Source: CAVYVZ01 sp963772065 (GTDB taxonomy: Bacteria > Acidobacteriota > Vicinamibacteria > Vicinamibacterales > UBA2999). Taken from it: a stretch of 64,000 nt of DNA. The stretch's first letter is position 1, and each line of letters opens with the position of its first letter. The translations under genes and the position numbers were made by a program. The stretch is from contig CAVYVZ010000004.1 of the NCBI GenBank assembly GCA_963772065.1, forward strand, positions 652,336 through 716,335, given 5' to 3'. The notes beneath the pieces are model-generated. The model was not told the DNA's origin. It did not search any database and worked only from the letters and a program-made list of their open reading frames with translations. This document shows, piece by piece, positions 35,316-45,002 of this stretch.

Positions 35316-36427
35316 CGCAGCGTCTGGACTTCGACCGACACGACGGCCGGGAGATCCCGCACGATCGGGGCCCAGGTGTCGCCCGCGTTCGCGGACCCGT
35401 ACACCTGTCCGCCGGTGGTGCCGAAGTACACGCCGCAGGGATCGAGCGAATCCACGGACATCGCGTCGCGGAGCACGTTGACGTAGCAGTCACGCTGCGG
35501 CAGACCGTTCGTCAGCGCTTCCCACTCGTTTCCGCCCGTGCGGCTCCGATAGACGCGAAGCTTGCCGTCGGGCGGGTAGTGCTCCGAATCGCTCTTGATG
35601 GGCACCACGTATATCGTCTCCGGCTCGTGCGTGTGGACGTCGATCACGAAGCCGAAGTCGGTGGGCAGGTTCCCGCTCACCTCCCGCCACGAGTCGCCGG
35701 CGTCATCGGTTCGCATCACGTCCCAGTGCTTCTGCATGAAGAGCACACGCGGCTGTGACGGATGCATCGCGATGCGATGCACGCAGTGACCGACTTCGGC
35801 CGTCGGGTTGGGGATGCCTTCCGATTTCAACCCGCGATTGATCGGCCGCCACGTCTTCCCCGCGTCGTCAGTGCGGAATGCGCCGGCAGCGGAGATGGCG
35901 ATGAACATCCGGTCGCGATTGGACGGATCGAGCAGGATCGTGTGCAGGCAGAGTCCGCCCGCACCCGGCGCCCACGCGGGTCCGGAGCCGTGGCCGCGCA
36001 GGCCAGGGAGCTCCGCCCAGGTCGCAGCCCCATCGGTCGAACGAAACAGCGCGGCGTCTTCGACGCCCGCGTAGACAGTGTCGGGATCGGTCAGCGACGG
36101 CTCGAGGTGCCACACGCGTTTGAACTCCCACGGGTGCGGCGTTCCGTCGTACCACTCATGCGTCCCCGGCACACCGTCGTAGACGAACTCCTTGCCGACC
36201 GCCTCCCACGTCTTCCCGCCGTCGTTCGACCGCTGGACGATTTGCCCGAACCAGCCGCTCGACTGCGATGCGTAGATCCGATTCGGGTCAGCCGGCGATC
36301 CCTTCAGGTGGTACATCTCCCACCCGCCGAAGTGCGGACCGCTCACCTCCCATCGGTCGCGCTTGCCGTCTGCCGACAGGATGAATGCGCCCTTTCGTGT
36401 TCCCACCAACACGCGTACCCCGCTCAT
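35312..36427 (-). CDS. BNR/sialidase-type beta-propeller protein
   Basis: The 371-residue protein from ATG 36427 (MSGVRVLVGTRKGAF) contains repeated BNR Asp boxes: SNDGGKTWEAV, STDGAATWAEL, TDDAGKTWRPI, TDDAGDSWREV and SANAGDTWAPI. This is a six- or seven-bladed propeller of the exo-alpha-sialidase/YCF48-like type. It has no signal peptide, so a secreted sialidase is unlikely; the conserved Arg triad of true sialidases is not evident. It overlaps the MoaD-like gene, and a joint role is likely. Confidence 0.87.
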   Translation of the reverse strand: MSGVRVLVGTRKGAFILSADGKRDRWEVSGPHFGGWEMYHLKGSPADPNRIYASQSSGWFGQIVQRSNDGGKTWEAVGKEFVYDGVPGTHEWYDGTPHPWEFKRVWHLEPSLTDPDTVYAGVEDAALFRSTDGAATWAELPGLRGHGSGPAWAPGAGGLCLHTILLDPSNRDRMFIAISAAGAFRTDDAGKTWRPINRGLKSEGIPNPTAEVGHCVHRIAMHPSQPRVLFMQKHWDVMRTDDAGDSWREVSGNLPTDFGFVIDVHTHEPETIYVVPIKSDSEHYPPDGKLRVYRSRTGGNEWEALTNGLPQRDCYVNVLRDAMSVDSLDPCGVYFGTTGGQVYGSANAGDTWAPIVRDLPAVVSVEVQTLR

Positions 36428-36513
36428 CCGCCACCCTCCTGAGCTTCCTCGAGTCGGTCGCTCCTGGATAAGACTCGAACCCGCGACCGAAATCATCGGT
36501 GAGCAGGCCTATT

Positions 36514-39278
36514 CTATTCGTACCTCAGTGCCGCGATTGGATGCACCCGCATGGCGCGACGGGCCGGAACGATGCATGCCAGGAGGGCGACGGCCGCAAG
36601 AATCGTGACCGTGGCGGCGAATGTCGGGAGATCGGACGTCGAGACGCCGTACAGGAAGCTTGCAAGGGAACGCGTGCCCGCGAGGCCACCGGCGAGACCG
36701 ATGATGATCCCGATGCCGACGAGCAGCATGCCGTCGCGGACCACCAGCAGGAACACGTCGCGCCTTTCCGCGCCGAGAGCCAGGCGAATCCCCATCTCGC
36801 GCGTGCGGCGTGCGATCGAGAACGACAGCACGCCATAGATACCGACCGCCGCAAGCAGCAGTGCAAGGCCGCCAAACACGCCGAGGAGCCACGCACCCAT
36901 TCTCGCCGCATAGAGCGAGGTGCCGATCGTCTGCGTCATCGTCTGAATGTCAGGTACCGGCAGGTGCGGCTCGAGCGCCTGAATCTCACGCCGGATCGCC
37001 GGAATCAGCGAGGCGGGTGGCACCGACGCACGCACATAGAGCGTCATGCCGGTTTCGTGGTTCTGCCCGAGAGGCAGATATGCCACCGGGAGCGCACCTT
37101 CACCAACCGTCGCGTACTTGCTGTCCCGGACGACGCCGACGATTTCGCGCCAGCGCCCTCTCGGCCCGTCGAAGCTGAGGCGCTTGCCGATCGGGTTGTC
37201 ACCAGGGAAGTGCGTGCGGACGATGGTCTCGTTGACAATCACGACGAGTGGGCGCCCCTCGACGTCCTGATCGTTGAAGTCGCGCCCCACCATGAGGCCG
37301 ATGCCCAGCGTTCGAAAGAACCGTGCACCGACGACGTTGGCGTTGACTTCCGGTCGGTCCAACGTCGCGACAGCGCCGCCACCTTCGCTCATGAACTGGT
37401 TGTCTGGAGCCTCGCGCCCCTCGACGTGCAGGCTGAGGATACGGCCGCCGCCCGTCATCACGGCCACACGTGAGACGCTGGCCGCCTCGACACCCGCCAA
37501 CTGCTCCACCCTCTCGACCGCGCGGCGATAGAACTCGCGACCCTGTACGCGCGTGTAGCGCAGGAGATTCACATTGAGCGGCGCCGAGACGAGCTTCACG
37601 GTGTCGAAGCCGGTTTCGATAGCCTGGGCGGACTGCAGGCTGCGGACGAACAGTCCCCCGGCGATCAAGAGCATCAGCGACAACGCGACTTCCGCGACAA
37701 CCAGAACTCGCTTGACGGTGAATCGGCGCGAGCGCTCCTCCGTGTCGGACGCATCCTTCAGCGCCGGCACCACGCTCGGCCGCGATGCCTTCAACGCGGG
37801 CGCGAGACCGAACACGATGCCGGTCACGATCGAGAGCGCCAGCGAAAACCACAACACGGTCGGGTCAATCGCAAAATCGATTCGCACGGGCAGCGCGCCG
37901 GCGGGCGGCGGCGCCGCCGTGAACGCTCGCACCACGGCCCACGCGAGGCCGAGTCCGGCGGCGCCGCCCATAAACGACAGCAGCAGGCTTTCGGTCAGCA
38001 ACTGCCGTACGATCCGCGGCCGGCTTGCCCCGATCGCGAGCCGCACCGCGACCTCGCGTTTACGCGAGGCGGCTCTGGAGAGGAGCAGGTTCGCGATGTT
38101 CGCGCAGCCGATCAGCAGTACCGCGCCGACTGCCCCGCCGAGAAGCAAGGCCGCCGACTGCATCTGCTCCCGCTGGTTGGGATCCCCTTCGTCAATCGGC
38201 GTGATCGCCACGGGCACCGGCGGTGCCGTCGGGTTGCGCGTTCGCGCCCACGTCGTCGCGATCGGACCGAGCTCCGCGCGCGCCTGTTCGGGACTGGCGC
38301 CTGGCTTCAATCGCCCGATCCCCGCGAGCCAGCTGTTGGTCGGATTCCTGAGCAGGTCAGGGTTCTGTTCACCCGAGTACCCGCTCGAGGCGGTCGCATG
38401 ATGGCCTGCATCATCATCGGCACGTAGAGATTGCGGACGCTCCCGAGCTGCGGCCCCGGGAAGCCCGCGGGCGCAATTCCGACGATCGTGAAGAGATGGC
38501 CATTCAGACGTATCTCGCGTCCGATGACATCCGCCTGACCTGCAAAGCGCGTTTTCCAGAAGTCGTAGCCGATGACCGCCACCGGATGTGCGCCCGGCGT
38601 CACGTCGTCGGCAACGGAAAGCAGCCGGCCGCGTGCCGGGGCGAGACCGAGCACGTCGAAGAAGTTGCCGGTCACGATCACGCCGCTGACGAGTTCTGCG
38701 GCGTCGCCCGCGTTCAGGCTCGCCGTAATGCCGCCAAACGCGGCAAGTTGATCGAACACATGGTTGCCGTCGCGCAACGCGGCGTAGCCTGGATACGGCC
38801 ACACGCCGCCAACGGTACCCCTGTTGACGTACACGAGGCGCTCGCGCTCGGCGACGGGCAGCCGCTGCAGCAGCGTGGCGTTGACGAGGCTGAAGATCGC
38901 GGTGTTGGCGCCGATGCCGAGGGCGAGCGTGACGACGACCGCGGCGGCGAACCCGGGTTGCTTGCGAAGCATGCGGGCGGCGTAGCGCAGGTCCTGCCAC
39001 AGATCGCCGAGCAGGCGGCCTTTGGCGACACCGGGGACGATTGGCGGCGGCAGATGCGATTGTTGCAGCGACCGCATGTAACGCTCCAAGGGCTCCGGCT
39101 CGCGAAGCTCCTCGAGCGCAAGCCGCCGCGCGTCGGCGTCGGTGGCGCCGCCGGCACGCAGCTCCTCGTAGCGATCGTCGAGGTGTTGCGACAGCTCGTC
39201 GACGATCTCCGCCTCGCGCGCCGGACTCAATCGCAGCGCCGCCAGCCGCGAGCGCAGGTGTTCGCGCCAGTCAGACAT
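36514..39278 (-). CDS. ADOP permease 1 (FtsX/MacB-like), one frameshift
   Basis: The ATG at 39278 opens the family prefix domain (EHLRSRLAALRLSPAREAEI, about 5-70). The first membrane segment (GFAAAVVVTLALGIGANTAI), a MacB-type periplasmic domain, three central membrane helices (LLIGCANIANLLLSR), a second periplasmic domain and the final FtsX helices ending MRVHPIAALRYE follow. Near 38390 one base is missing, joining IMRP to SSGYSGEQNP. The 2765-base span is one short of a multiple of three. Such proteins are orphan permeases with no ATPase beside them. The first 388 bases are almost identical to those of ADOP 2. Confidence 0.87.
38891..39278 (-). repeat. near-identical 5' module, copy 1
   Basis: Aligned without gaps to 41610-41997, I count about seven mismatches in 388 positions, four of them in the last 17 bases at the start codon end. 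Beyond 38890 the two genes differ completely. The module encodes the prefix domain and the first membrane helix of ADOP 1. Confidence 0.88.
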
Positions 39279-39297
39279 GATTGACTCCGTTCATCGT

Positions 39298-41997
39298 TCA
39301 CTCGCAACGCAAGGCCGTCATCGGGTCGACCTGTGCGGCGCGGCGTGCCGGCAGCAGACACGCGATGGTGGTGACGATCGCGAGCAACCCGGCGACCGCG
39401 GCGTAGATCACTGGATCCAACGGCGTGGTCTCGTAGAGAAATGCGGAGAACGTGTCTCCCAGCATGAAAGCCGCGACAAATCCCGCGGTCAGCCCCGCCG
39501 CGGCGAGCCACAGTGCACCCGACAGGACCATCGCCAGGACGGACGGCCGGCTGGCGCCGAGGGCCATGCGGATGCCGATTTCCTGCGTGCGCGCCACGGT
39601 CGTTTGGTGGACGACGCCGTAGACGCCGATGATAGAGAGAACGAGGGCGGCGGCCGCGAGCACTCCCAGAAGCAGCATCTGCAACGTCCGGACGGCGACC
39701 GTTTCGCCGAACCGCTCCTCGACGGTGACGACGCCATAGGGAGGCGCCACGGGATCCATCGCACGCAGCTCCGCGCGAATGGCTTCCCTCAGTGCGTCGG
39801 GATCACCGGTTGTTCTGACCGCGACGTCCATTTGATCAAAGACGCCCGCCATGAACATGTTGGGAATCGGCGACACGTCAAGTTTCTGGCGCCGCATGTC
39901 GGCAACCACTCCAGCGACCGTTATCCAGCGTGCGGTCTTCGATGGTGTAGGGCTCCACTGCAGACGCTTCCCGACGGGATCCTCTCCCGGCCAGAATGCC
40001 CGTGCCATCGTTTCGTTAATCACGCCGACCGCCGGTGCGTTGCGCGCCAGGTCGCGATCCTGGAGCAGCCTGCCTCTGAGGAGGGGGATGCGCATGGCTT
40101 CGAAGTAGCCAGGCATCGCAACGTCTCGAAGAAGCGGAGGAGCCGGGCTATCGGGCGGATTCGGCGGCTTCCCCTCGACGACGATACGGGCGTCTGCGTT
40201 TCGATGCGTGGTGAAGAAGTCGCTGACGGCGCCAGCCGCCGACACTCCAGGCAGCGTGCGAATTCTCTGGATCATCTCGCGGAAGAACCCCTCGGTCCTG
40301 ACCGGATCGCGGTACTTGTCAGGCAGGTCGACCTGCATGATCAGCACGTTCTGCGAATCGAATCCGCGATCCGCCGCCTGCAGGCGGGCGAAGCTGCGCA
40401 GGAACAAGCCGGCGCCTGACAACAGCACGACTGCCAGGGCGAGCTCTGCGATGACGAGCCCCTGACGGAGCCGCCGGCCGCGTGCTCCGCCGAGCGAACG
40501 TGGTCCGCTCTCACGCAGCACGTCAGCCATGTTCACGGCAGAAAGCTGCAACGCCGGCAGCAGGCCGGCCAGCACGCCGCACGCCACCGATACCGTGAGC
40601 GCGAACACGAGGACCGACGCGTTGAGCTGGACGCTGTCAAGGCGTGGCAGCGCGCCCGCCGCCAGTCTTCGGAGACCGGCGGCCGCCAGCCAGGCAAAGA
40701 GAATACCTGCGCCACCGGCGAGCACCGCCAGGACCACACTCTCGGTGAGTGTCTGCCGCACGAGCCGGATGCGGCTGGCGCCGACGGCGATCCGAAGCGA
40801 GAGCTCGTGGCGGCGGAGCGTGCCGCGCGCGAGCGCGAGATTCGCCACGTTCGCGCACGCGATCAGCAGGACGAAGCCCACCGCCCCGCACAGCAGCCAC
40901 AGCGAGCGTTCCGTGCGCGGCCCGATGACGTAATCGGTCAGCGGCTCGATCAGGACGCCGCGCCCAGCGTTGCTCTCGGGTACTCCTCGCGCAGGCGCGC
41001 CGCGATCGTGCTCATCTCGGCACGTGCCCCTTCGAACGTGGCCCAGGGGCTTAGCCGACCGATCACCATCAACGCGTCGGCACCCCGGGTCCGCGGATCC
41101 GACTGAAGGCCGGATCGCACCGAGATCGGCTGCCACAGGCTGACGGCGGCGTGCGGGAACTCGAACGCGGACGGCATCACGCCGACGACCTGATATTCCG
41201 CCCCTTCGAGCTCGATTGGCCGACCGACGACCCGTGGATCCGCGGCAAACCGTTGCCGCCACAAACCGTGACTGATGACGACGGCGCGACCGCCTTCGTC
41301 GAAGTCCGACGGCCCGAGCGTTCGCCCGAGCAGCGCTGGCGTTCCGAGGACCTCGAAGAACCCGGACCCCACCAGGCCGATGTGGACTCTCTCCGGATTG
41401 GGCCCGCCGGTCAGCGTCGTCCGCGTATGCTCCGGCCGCGAGATGACCGCCATGTCCTCGAACGCGCGGCTCTGCGCCTTCCAGTCGCGAACATTCAGAT
41501 ACGACGAGCCGTCGGGCCGATCGCGTCCGAGGTCAAGCGTCCACAGCAGCGCAAGGCGACCTGCTTCGTGGTACGGCAGAGTCTCGCAAAACGATCGCGT
41601 GGAGCATGCTGAAGATCGCCGTGTTGGCGCCGATGCCGAGGGCGAGCGTGACGACGACCGCGGCGGCGAACCCGGGCTGCTTGCGAAGCATGCGGGCGGC
41701 GTAGCGCAGGTCCTGCCACAGATCGCCGAGCAGGCGGCCTTTGGCGACACCGGGGACGATTGGCGGCGGCAGATGCGATTGTTGCAGCGACCGCATGTAA
41801 CGCTCCAAGGGCTCCGGCTCGCGAAGCTCCTCGAGCGCAAGCCGCCGCGCGTCGGCGTCGGTGGCGCCGCCGGCACGCAGCTCCTCGTAGCGATCGTCGA
41901 GGTGTTGCGACAGCTCGTCGACGATCTCCGCCTCGCGTGCCGGACTCAATCGCAGCGCCGCCAGCCGCGAGCGCAGGTGTTCGGCCCACTCAGGCAT
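39298..41997 (-). CDS. ADOP permease 2 (FtsX/MacB-like), two frameshifts
   Basis: From ATG 41997 (MPEWAEHLRSRLAAL) it has the same prefix domain and first helix as ADOP 1. A first periplasmic domain (ISRPEHTRTTLTGG, VVGVMPSAFEFP), central helices (FVLLIACANVANLALARGTL), a second periplasmic domain and terminal FtsX helices ending AQVDPMTALRCE follow. Frame breaks lie near 41588 and 40968 and cancel out, so the 2700-base span is in frame overall. It overlaps padR by 8 bases, so PadR probably regulates this pair. ADOP 1 follows after 19 bases. Confidence 0.87.
41610..41997 (-). repeat. near-identical 5' module, copy 2
   Basis: This is the second copy of the 388-base module also found at 38891-39278. 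It starts at the ATG of ADOP 2 and ends just after the first membrane helix. The offset is exactly 2719 bases with no gaps. Confidence 0.88.
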
Positions 41998-42322
41998 GGT
42001 CGACTCCGGTGATGAGGCGCATGGCGTTGACGAAGGCCTTCCACGTATCACGCTGGCGGGCGAGGACGCGATGCCCCTCTCGCGTCAGCTTGTAGAAGCG
42101 GCGCCGGCGCTGACCCGCCTTCTCGACCCAGCGTCCCTGCAGCCAGCCGCGCTCCTCCAGGCGATAGAGCAGCGGATACAGCGATGCGATGTGGAACTTC
42201 AGCTGCCCGCCCGAAAGCGTCTCGATGAGCTTGCTGATCTCGTATCCGTGCCGGGCACGCGACTCCAGCACCGAGAGAATCATCAGCTCCGCCGAGCCTT
42301 TTTTCAGCTCGCGGTCCAGCAT
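41990..42322 (-). CDS. PadR-family transcriptional regulator
   Basis: The 110-residue winged-helix repressor from MLDRELKKGSAELMILSVLE has the PadR core: HGYEISKLIE, LYPLLYRLEERGWL and RRRRFYKLTREGHRVLARQ. A TTGGAG ribosome binding site precedes the ATG at 42322; an upstream ATG at 42343 is possible. PadR genes commonly precede ADOP operons in acidobacteria and respond to small molecules. It overlaps the ADOP 2 start and faces the 22-bp repeats at 42365-42451. Confidence 0.92.
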   Translation of the reverse strand: MLDRELKKGSAELMILSVLESRARHGYEISKLIETLSGGQLKFHIASLYPLLYRLEERGWLQGRWVEKAGQRRRRFYKLTREGHRVLARQRDTWKAFVNAMRLITGVDHA

Positions 42323-42364
42323 CCCGGCTCCAATAGATGTCATAGCCACATATGTTATAGGCGG

Positions 42365-42451
42365 CTTCGCTGTTGGTGCAATCCCTCTTCGCTGTCGGTG
42401 CAATCTTTCTTCGCGGTCGGTGCAATCTGGGCTTCGCCGTCGGTGCATCTT
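42365..42451. repeat. four tandem 22-23 bp repeats in the padR/blaI divergent region
   Basis: Four imperfect copies of CTTCGCNGTYGGTGCAATCN are seen, starting near 42365, 42387, 42409 and 42432. They fill the space between padR (minus) and the operator-like repeat before blaI (plus). A helical-phase spacing of about two turns suits a multi-site operator for a dimeric repressor. No coding frame on either strand is plausible. Confidence 0.78.
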
Positions 42452-42470
42452 GACGGGCGGGAGGGCTTGT

Positions 42471-42503
42471 GTTAGTTTTCTCGCACTGTGCGAGAAAAAT
42501 AAC
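42471..42503. promoter_or_regulatory. operator-like inverted repeat abutting the blaI start codon
   Basis: TTTTCTCGCAC and GTGCGAGAAAA are perfect 11-base arms around a single T (centre 42487). The symmetry extends outward to GTTA and TAAC with one mismatched position. The right arm ends directly at the ATG at 42504, so a bound repressor would cover the ribosome binding site and the likely promoter. It is the best candidate for autoregulation by the BlaI-type protein. Confidence 0.75.
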
Positions 42504-42896
42504 ATGAGCAAATCGCTGCATGCCGTGCTGAGCCGCCGCGAGCGGCAGATCATGGACGTCCTCTACCGCCGCGAGCGCGCCACGGCGGCCGAGGTCATGG
42601 CGGACCTGCCGGGGGACACCACCTACTCCACCGTCCGGACGCAGCTCCGCGTGCTCGAGGAGAAAGGGCACGTCCGCCACGAGGTCGACGGTCCCCGCTT
42701 CGTGTACCTGCCGGCGCTTCCCCGCCGCGCGGCGCGAAAGACGGCGCTGCGCCACCTCGTCGACACCTTCTTCGACGGCTCGACGGAGAAGGTGGTCGCC
42801 GCCCTGCTCGGCGGCGAAGCCGCCCGCCTCTCGGACGAGGAGCTTCAGCGCATCGCCGACCTCGTCTCCCGGACGCGAAAGGAGGGATCGCGATGA
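42504..42896 (+). CDS. BlaI/MecI-family transcriptional repressor
   Basis: The 130-residue repressor begins MSKSLHAVLSRRERQIMDVL. Its recognition region is TAAEVMADLPGDTTYSTVRTQ (about 29-48) and RVLEEKGHVRHE follows. The C-terminal half (FFDGSTEKVVAALL, LSDEELQRIADLV) is the dimer and cleavage region of the family. Its stop overlaps the M56 gene by ATGA. An inverted repeat directly before it suggests self-repression. This copy and its M56 partner are intact, unlike the pair at 10.4-12.4 kb. Confidence 0.92.
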   Translation: MSKSLHAVLSRRERQIMDVLYRRERATAAEVMADLPGDTTYSTVRTQLRVLEEKGHVRHEVDGPRFVYLPALPRRAARKTALRHLVDTFFDGSTEKVVAALLGGEAARLSDEELQRIADLVSRTRKEGSR

Positions 42897-44587
42897 GCGC
42901 CACCGCTGCCACTGTCGCCGCGCTGCTCGTGGAAAGCACGATCGAGTTGTCTCTCATTGCGGCGATGGCCCTCGCCGCGACGTGGCTCCTGCGCAAGCGA
43001 TCGGCCGCCCTGCGTCACTGGATTCTCTCGGCAGCCGTCGTGTCCATCGCCATCGCTCCGCCGCTCGGGCGCGTCGTGCCCTCCTGGCACCTTCCGATCG
43101 ACGCCGTCTCGGCGCGCGCGACGAGGGGACCGCTGGCTCAGGCGCTCGGCACGATCGACGAGCCGCGGAAGCCGGGAGCTGAATCGCCGCCCGCGCCGGC
43201 GACCTGGGCGGATGCGGCGTCGCGTGACGTCGGCGTCCTCGGCATCGTCGCGATCGTCTGGGCCGCCGGCGCGGCCATCAATCTGGCTGTGCTGCTGGCC
43301 GGGATGTGGCGGCTGATGCGCGTGAGAGCGCGCGCCCAGGCGGCCGTCGATCCACGATGGCTCGCCGCCGCGGCCGAAATCTCGCGGGCGTACGGTCTCC
43401 GTCGCGCGGTGCTGCTGCTGCAAAGCGATCACCCGACGCTCCTCGTGACGTGGGGAACCGTGCGGCCGAAGGTGATCCTGCCGCGCGGTGCCGGCCAATG
43501 GACCGAGGACCGCATCCGCGTCGTCCTCTGTCACGAGCTCGCCCACGTGCAGCGCGGAGACTGGCTCGTGCAGATGGCCGCGGAGCTTCTGCGCTCCATC
43601 CATTGGTTCAATCCTCTCGCCTGGATCGTCTGCACGCAGCTGCGGCACGAAGGCGAGCAGGCCGCCGACGACGCCGTGCTGAACGTCGGAATCGAAGGCC
43701 GTGACTACGCTGAACACTTGCTCGATGTCGCGCGAGCCATCAGCCGTCACGGCGAGACGTGGTGGCCGGCGCCGGCGATCGTCCGCTCGTCCACGCTCGA
43801 AAGGAGAATCACCGCCATGTTGAACACCGATGTCAATCGCGCGCCGTTGACGCGCACCAGCCGCTGGGTCAGCGTTGCCGCGCTCACCGTGTTCGCCGCG
43901 GCGATCGCCTCCGCGCAGGGAGCGCTCGGCACCTTCTCGGGGGCCATCCTGGACCCCATGAACCGTACTCTTCCGAACGTCACGCTGGTGCTGACCAACG
44001 TTCAGAGCACGGCGAAGCACGAGGTGCGCAGCGACTCCACCGGTCGCTTCGAGGTCGCCGGTTTGCCGCACGGCGAGTACGCGATTGAAGCCAAGCTGCC
44101 TGGCTTCGCGACGCTCAAAGGTTCCGTCAGGATCGCTGGCCAGAACGTCCAGCAGAATCTGAACCTCGAGATTGGGAGTTTGATGGAGACCGTCACCGTC
44201 ACGCCAGACGGGACGCCATCGAAGCCGCCGGATCCAGCGCAGCAACGACTCCAGGAAGAGAGGCGGCTCAAGCGGGAGCGCGAAGCACTGACCTGCGGCG
44301 ACACGTCTCATGGCGGGAACATCCGCCCCCCCATGAAGCTGACGCATGTCGCCCCTGCGTATCCGCTTCATCTCAGTCAGAAAAACGTCGGAGGGACCGT
44401 CCAGATGCAGGCGCTCATCGCCAAGGACGGATCGATCAAGGACGTGCGCGTGGTCGCGCCGGCGCATCCCGACCTCGACGCGGCGGCGCTTGCCGCCATT
44501 CGCCAGTGGCGGTTCGACTCGACGCTCCTCAACTGCATGCCCGTCGAGGTGAACATGAAGGTCACGGTGAACTTCAAGACGACCTGA
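42893..44587 (+). CDS. M56 (BlaR1-like) peptidase fused to a carboxypeptidase-regulatory-like and a TonB-type domain
   Basis: The 564-residue protein starts with membrane helices (about 14-31, 44-56, 119-140). The M56 zinc site is CHELAHVQRGD (about 212-222), followed by WFNPLAWIVCTQLRHEGEQAADDAV. A helix after the peptidase (VAALTVFAAAIASAQG, about 325) leads into a CarboxypepD-regulatory-like beta domain (about 340-425, FSGAILDPMNRTLPNVTL). The C-terminal TonB-type domain (about 475-562) has GTVQMQALIAKDGSIKDVRV and AAIRQWRFD. It is predicted to sense a periplasmic signal and cleave BlaI, by analogy to BlaR1. The fused domains replace the usual penicillin-binding sensor. Confidence 0.9.
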   Translation: MSATAATVAALLVESTIELSLIAAMALAATWLLRKRSAALRHWILSAAVVSIAIAPPLGRVVPSWHLPIDAVSARATRGPLAQALGTIDEPRKPGAESPPAPATWADAASRDVGVLGIVAIVWAAGAAINLAVLLAGMWRLMRVRARAQAAVDPRWLAAAAEISRAYGLRRAVLLLQSDHPTLLVTWGTVRPKVILPRGAGQWTEDRIRVVLCHELAHVQRGDWLVQMAAELLRSIHWFNPLAWIVCTQLRHEGEQAADDAVLNVGIEGRDYAEHLLDVARAISRHGETWWPAPAIVRSSTLERRITAMLNTDVNRAPLTRTSRWVSVAALTVFAAAIASAQGALGTFSGAILDPMNRTLPNVTLVLTNVQSTAKHEVRSDSTGRFEVAGLPHGEYAIEAKLPGFATLKGSVRIAGQNVQQNLNLEIGSLMETVTVTPDGTPSKPPDPAQQRLQEERRLKREREALTCGDTSHGGNIRPPMKLTHVAPAYPLHLSQKNVGGTVQMQALIAKDGSIKDVRVVAPAHPDLDAAALAAIRQWRFDSTLLNCMPVEVNMKVTVNFKTT

Positions 44588-44616
44588 GAAGATAAAGGGT
44601 GGGGGATCGGAAGTGC

Positions 44617-44967
44617 TTACGGGCCGACGACGGTTCGAATGCCGCGTTTGCTCGCATACCGATCGCCCCACCGATGGAGCTGGTCGAGGACCGAGCGGAT
44701 CTCCGCGGCGCGAGGAGACAACGTGTAGGTGACTTCCCGAAGGCGAGGCGTTCCGCTCACGCGGCGTTGCACGATGTCGTCGGCCTCGAGCTGCCGGAGA
44801 TGCAGCGTGAGCATCTTCGTCGAGACACCCGGAAGCAGACGCCGAAGCTCGCCAAAGCGCACGCTACCGTTCTTCAAATGGTAGATGATCGCGGGCTTCC
44901 ACTTTCCTTTCAGCCGATCGAGCGCAACCTCCACGGTGCAGTAGTACGTACGGCGGGCAACGGCCAT
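44617..44967 (-). CDS. HxlR-family transcriptional regulator
   Basis: The 116-residue winged-helix regulator from MAVARRTYYCTVEVAL has the HxlR core: KWKPAIIYHLKNGSVRFGEL, GVSTKMLTLHLRQLEADDI and RVSGTPRLREVTYTLSP. The N-terminal Cys in YYCTVE is where redox-sensing members carry their Cys. It is divergent from the cyclase-family gene 35 bases away and may regulate it. Confidence 0.92.
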   Translation of the reverse strand: MAVARRTYYCTVEVALDRLKGKWKPAIIYHLKNGSVRFGELRRLLPGVSTKMLTLHLRQLEADDIVQRRVSGTPRLREVTYTLSPRAAEIRSVLDQLHRWGDRYASKRGIRTVVGP

Positions 44968-45002
44968 CACTGAGACCCTCCATCGGAGTCAGTAACAAAA
45001 AA

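Noticed and set aside
35312..36427. secreted sialidase
   Set aside because: No signal peptide and no evident sialidase Arg triad; only the BNR repeats support the fold.
36450..36500. tRNA-like stretch (GACTCGAACCCGCGACC on plus, T-loop-like on minus)
   Set aside because: The flanking bases do not form a T-stem and no acceptor, D or anticodon arm could be drawn; it is a chance match.
42845..44671. 608-codon open frame opposite the M56-TonB gene
   Set aside because: The plus-strand gene has clear catalytic and domain motifs and an operon partner; the minus frame has none.
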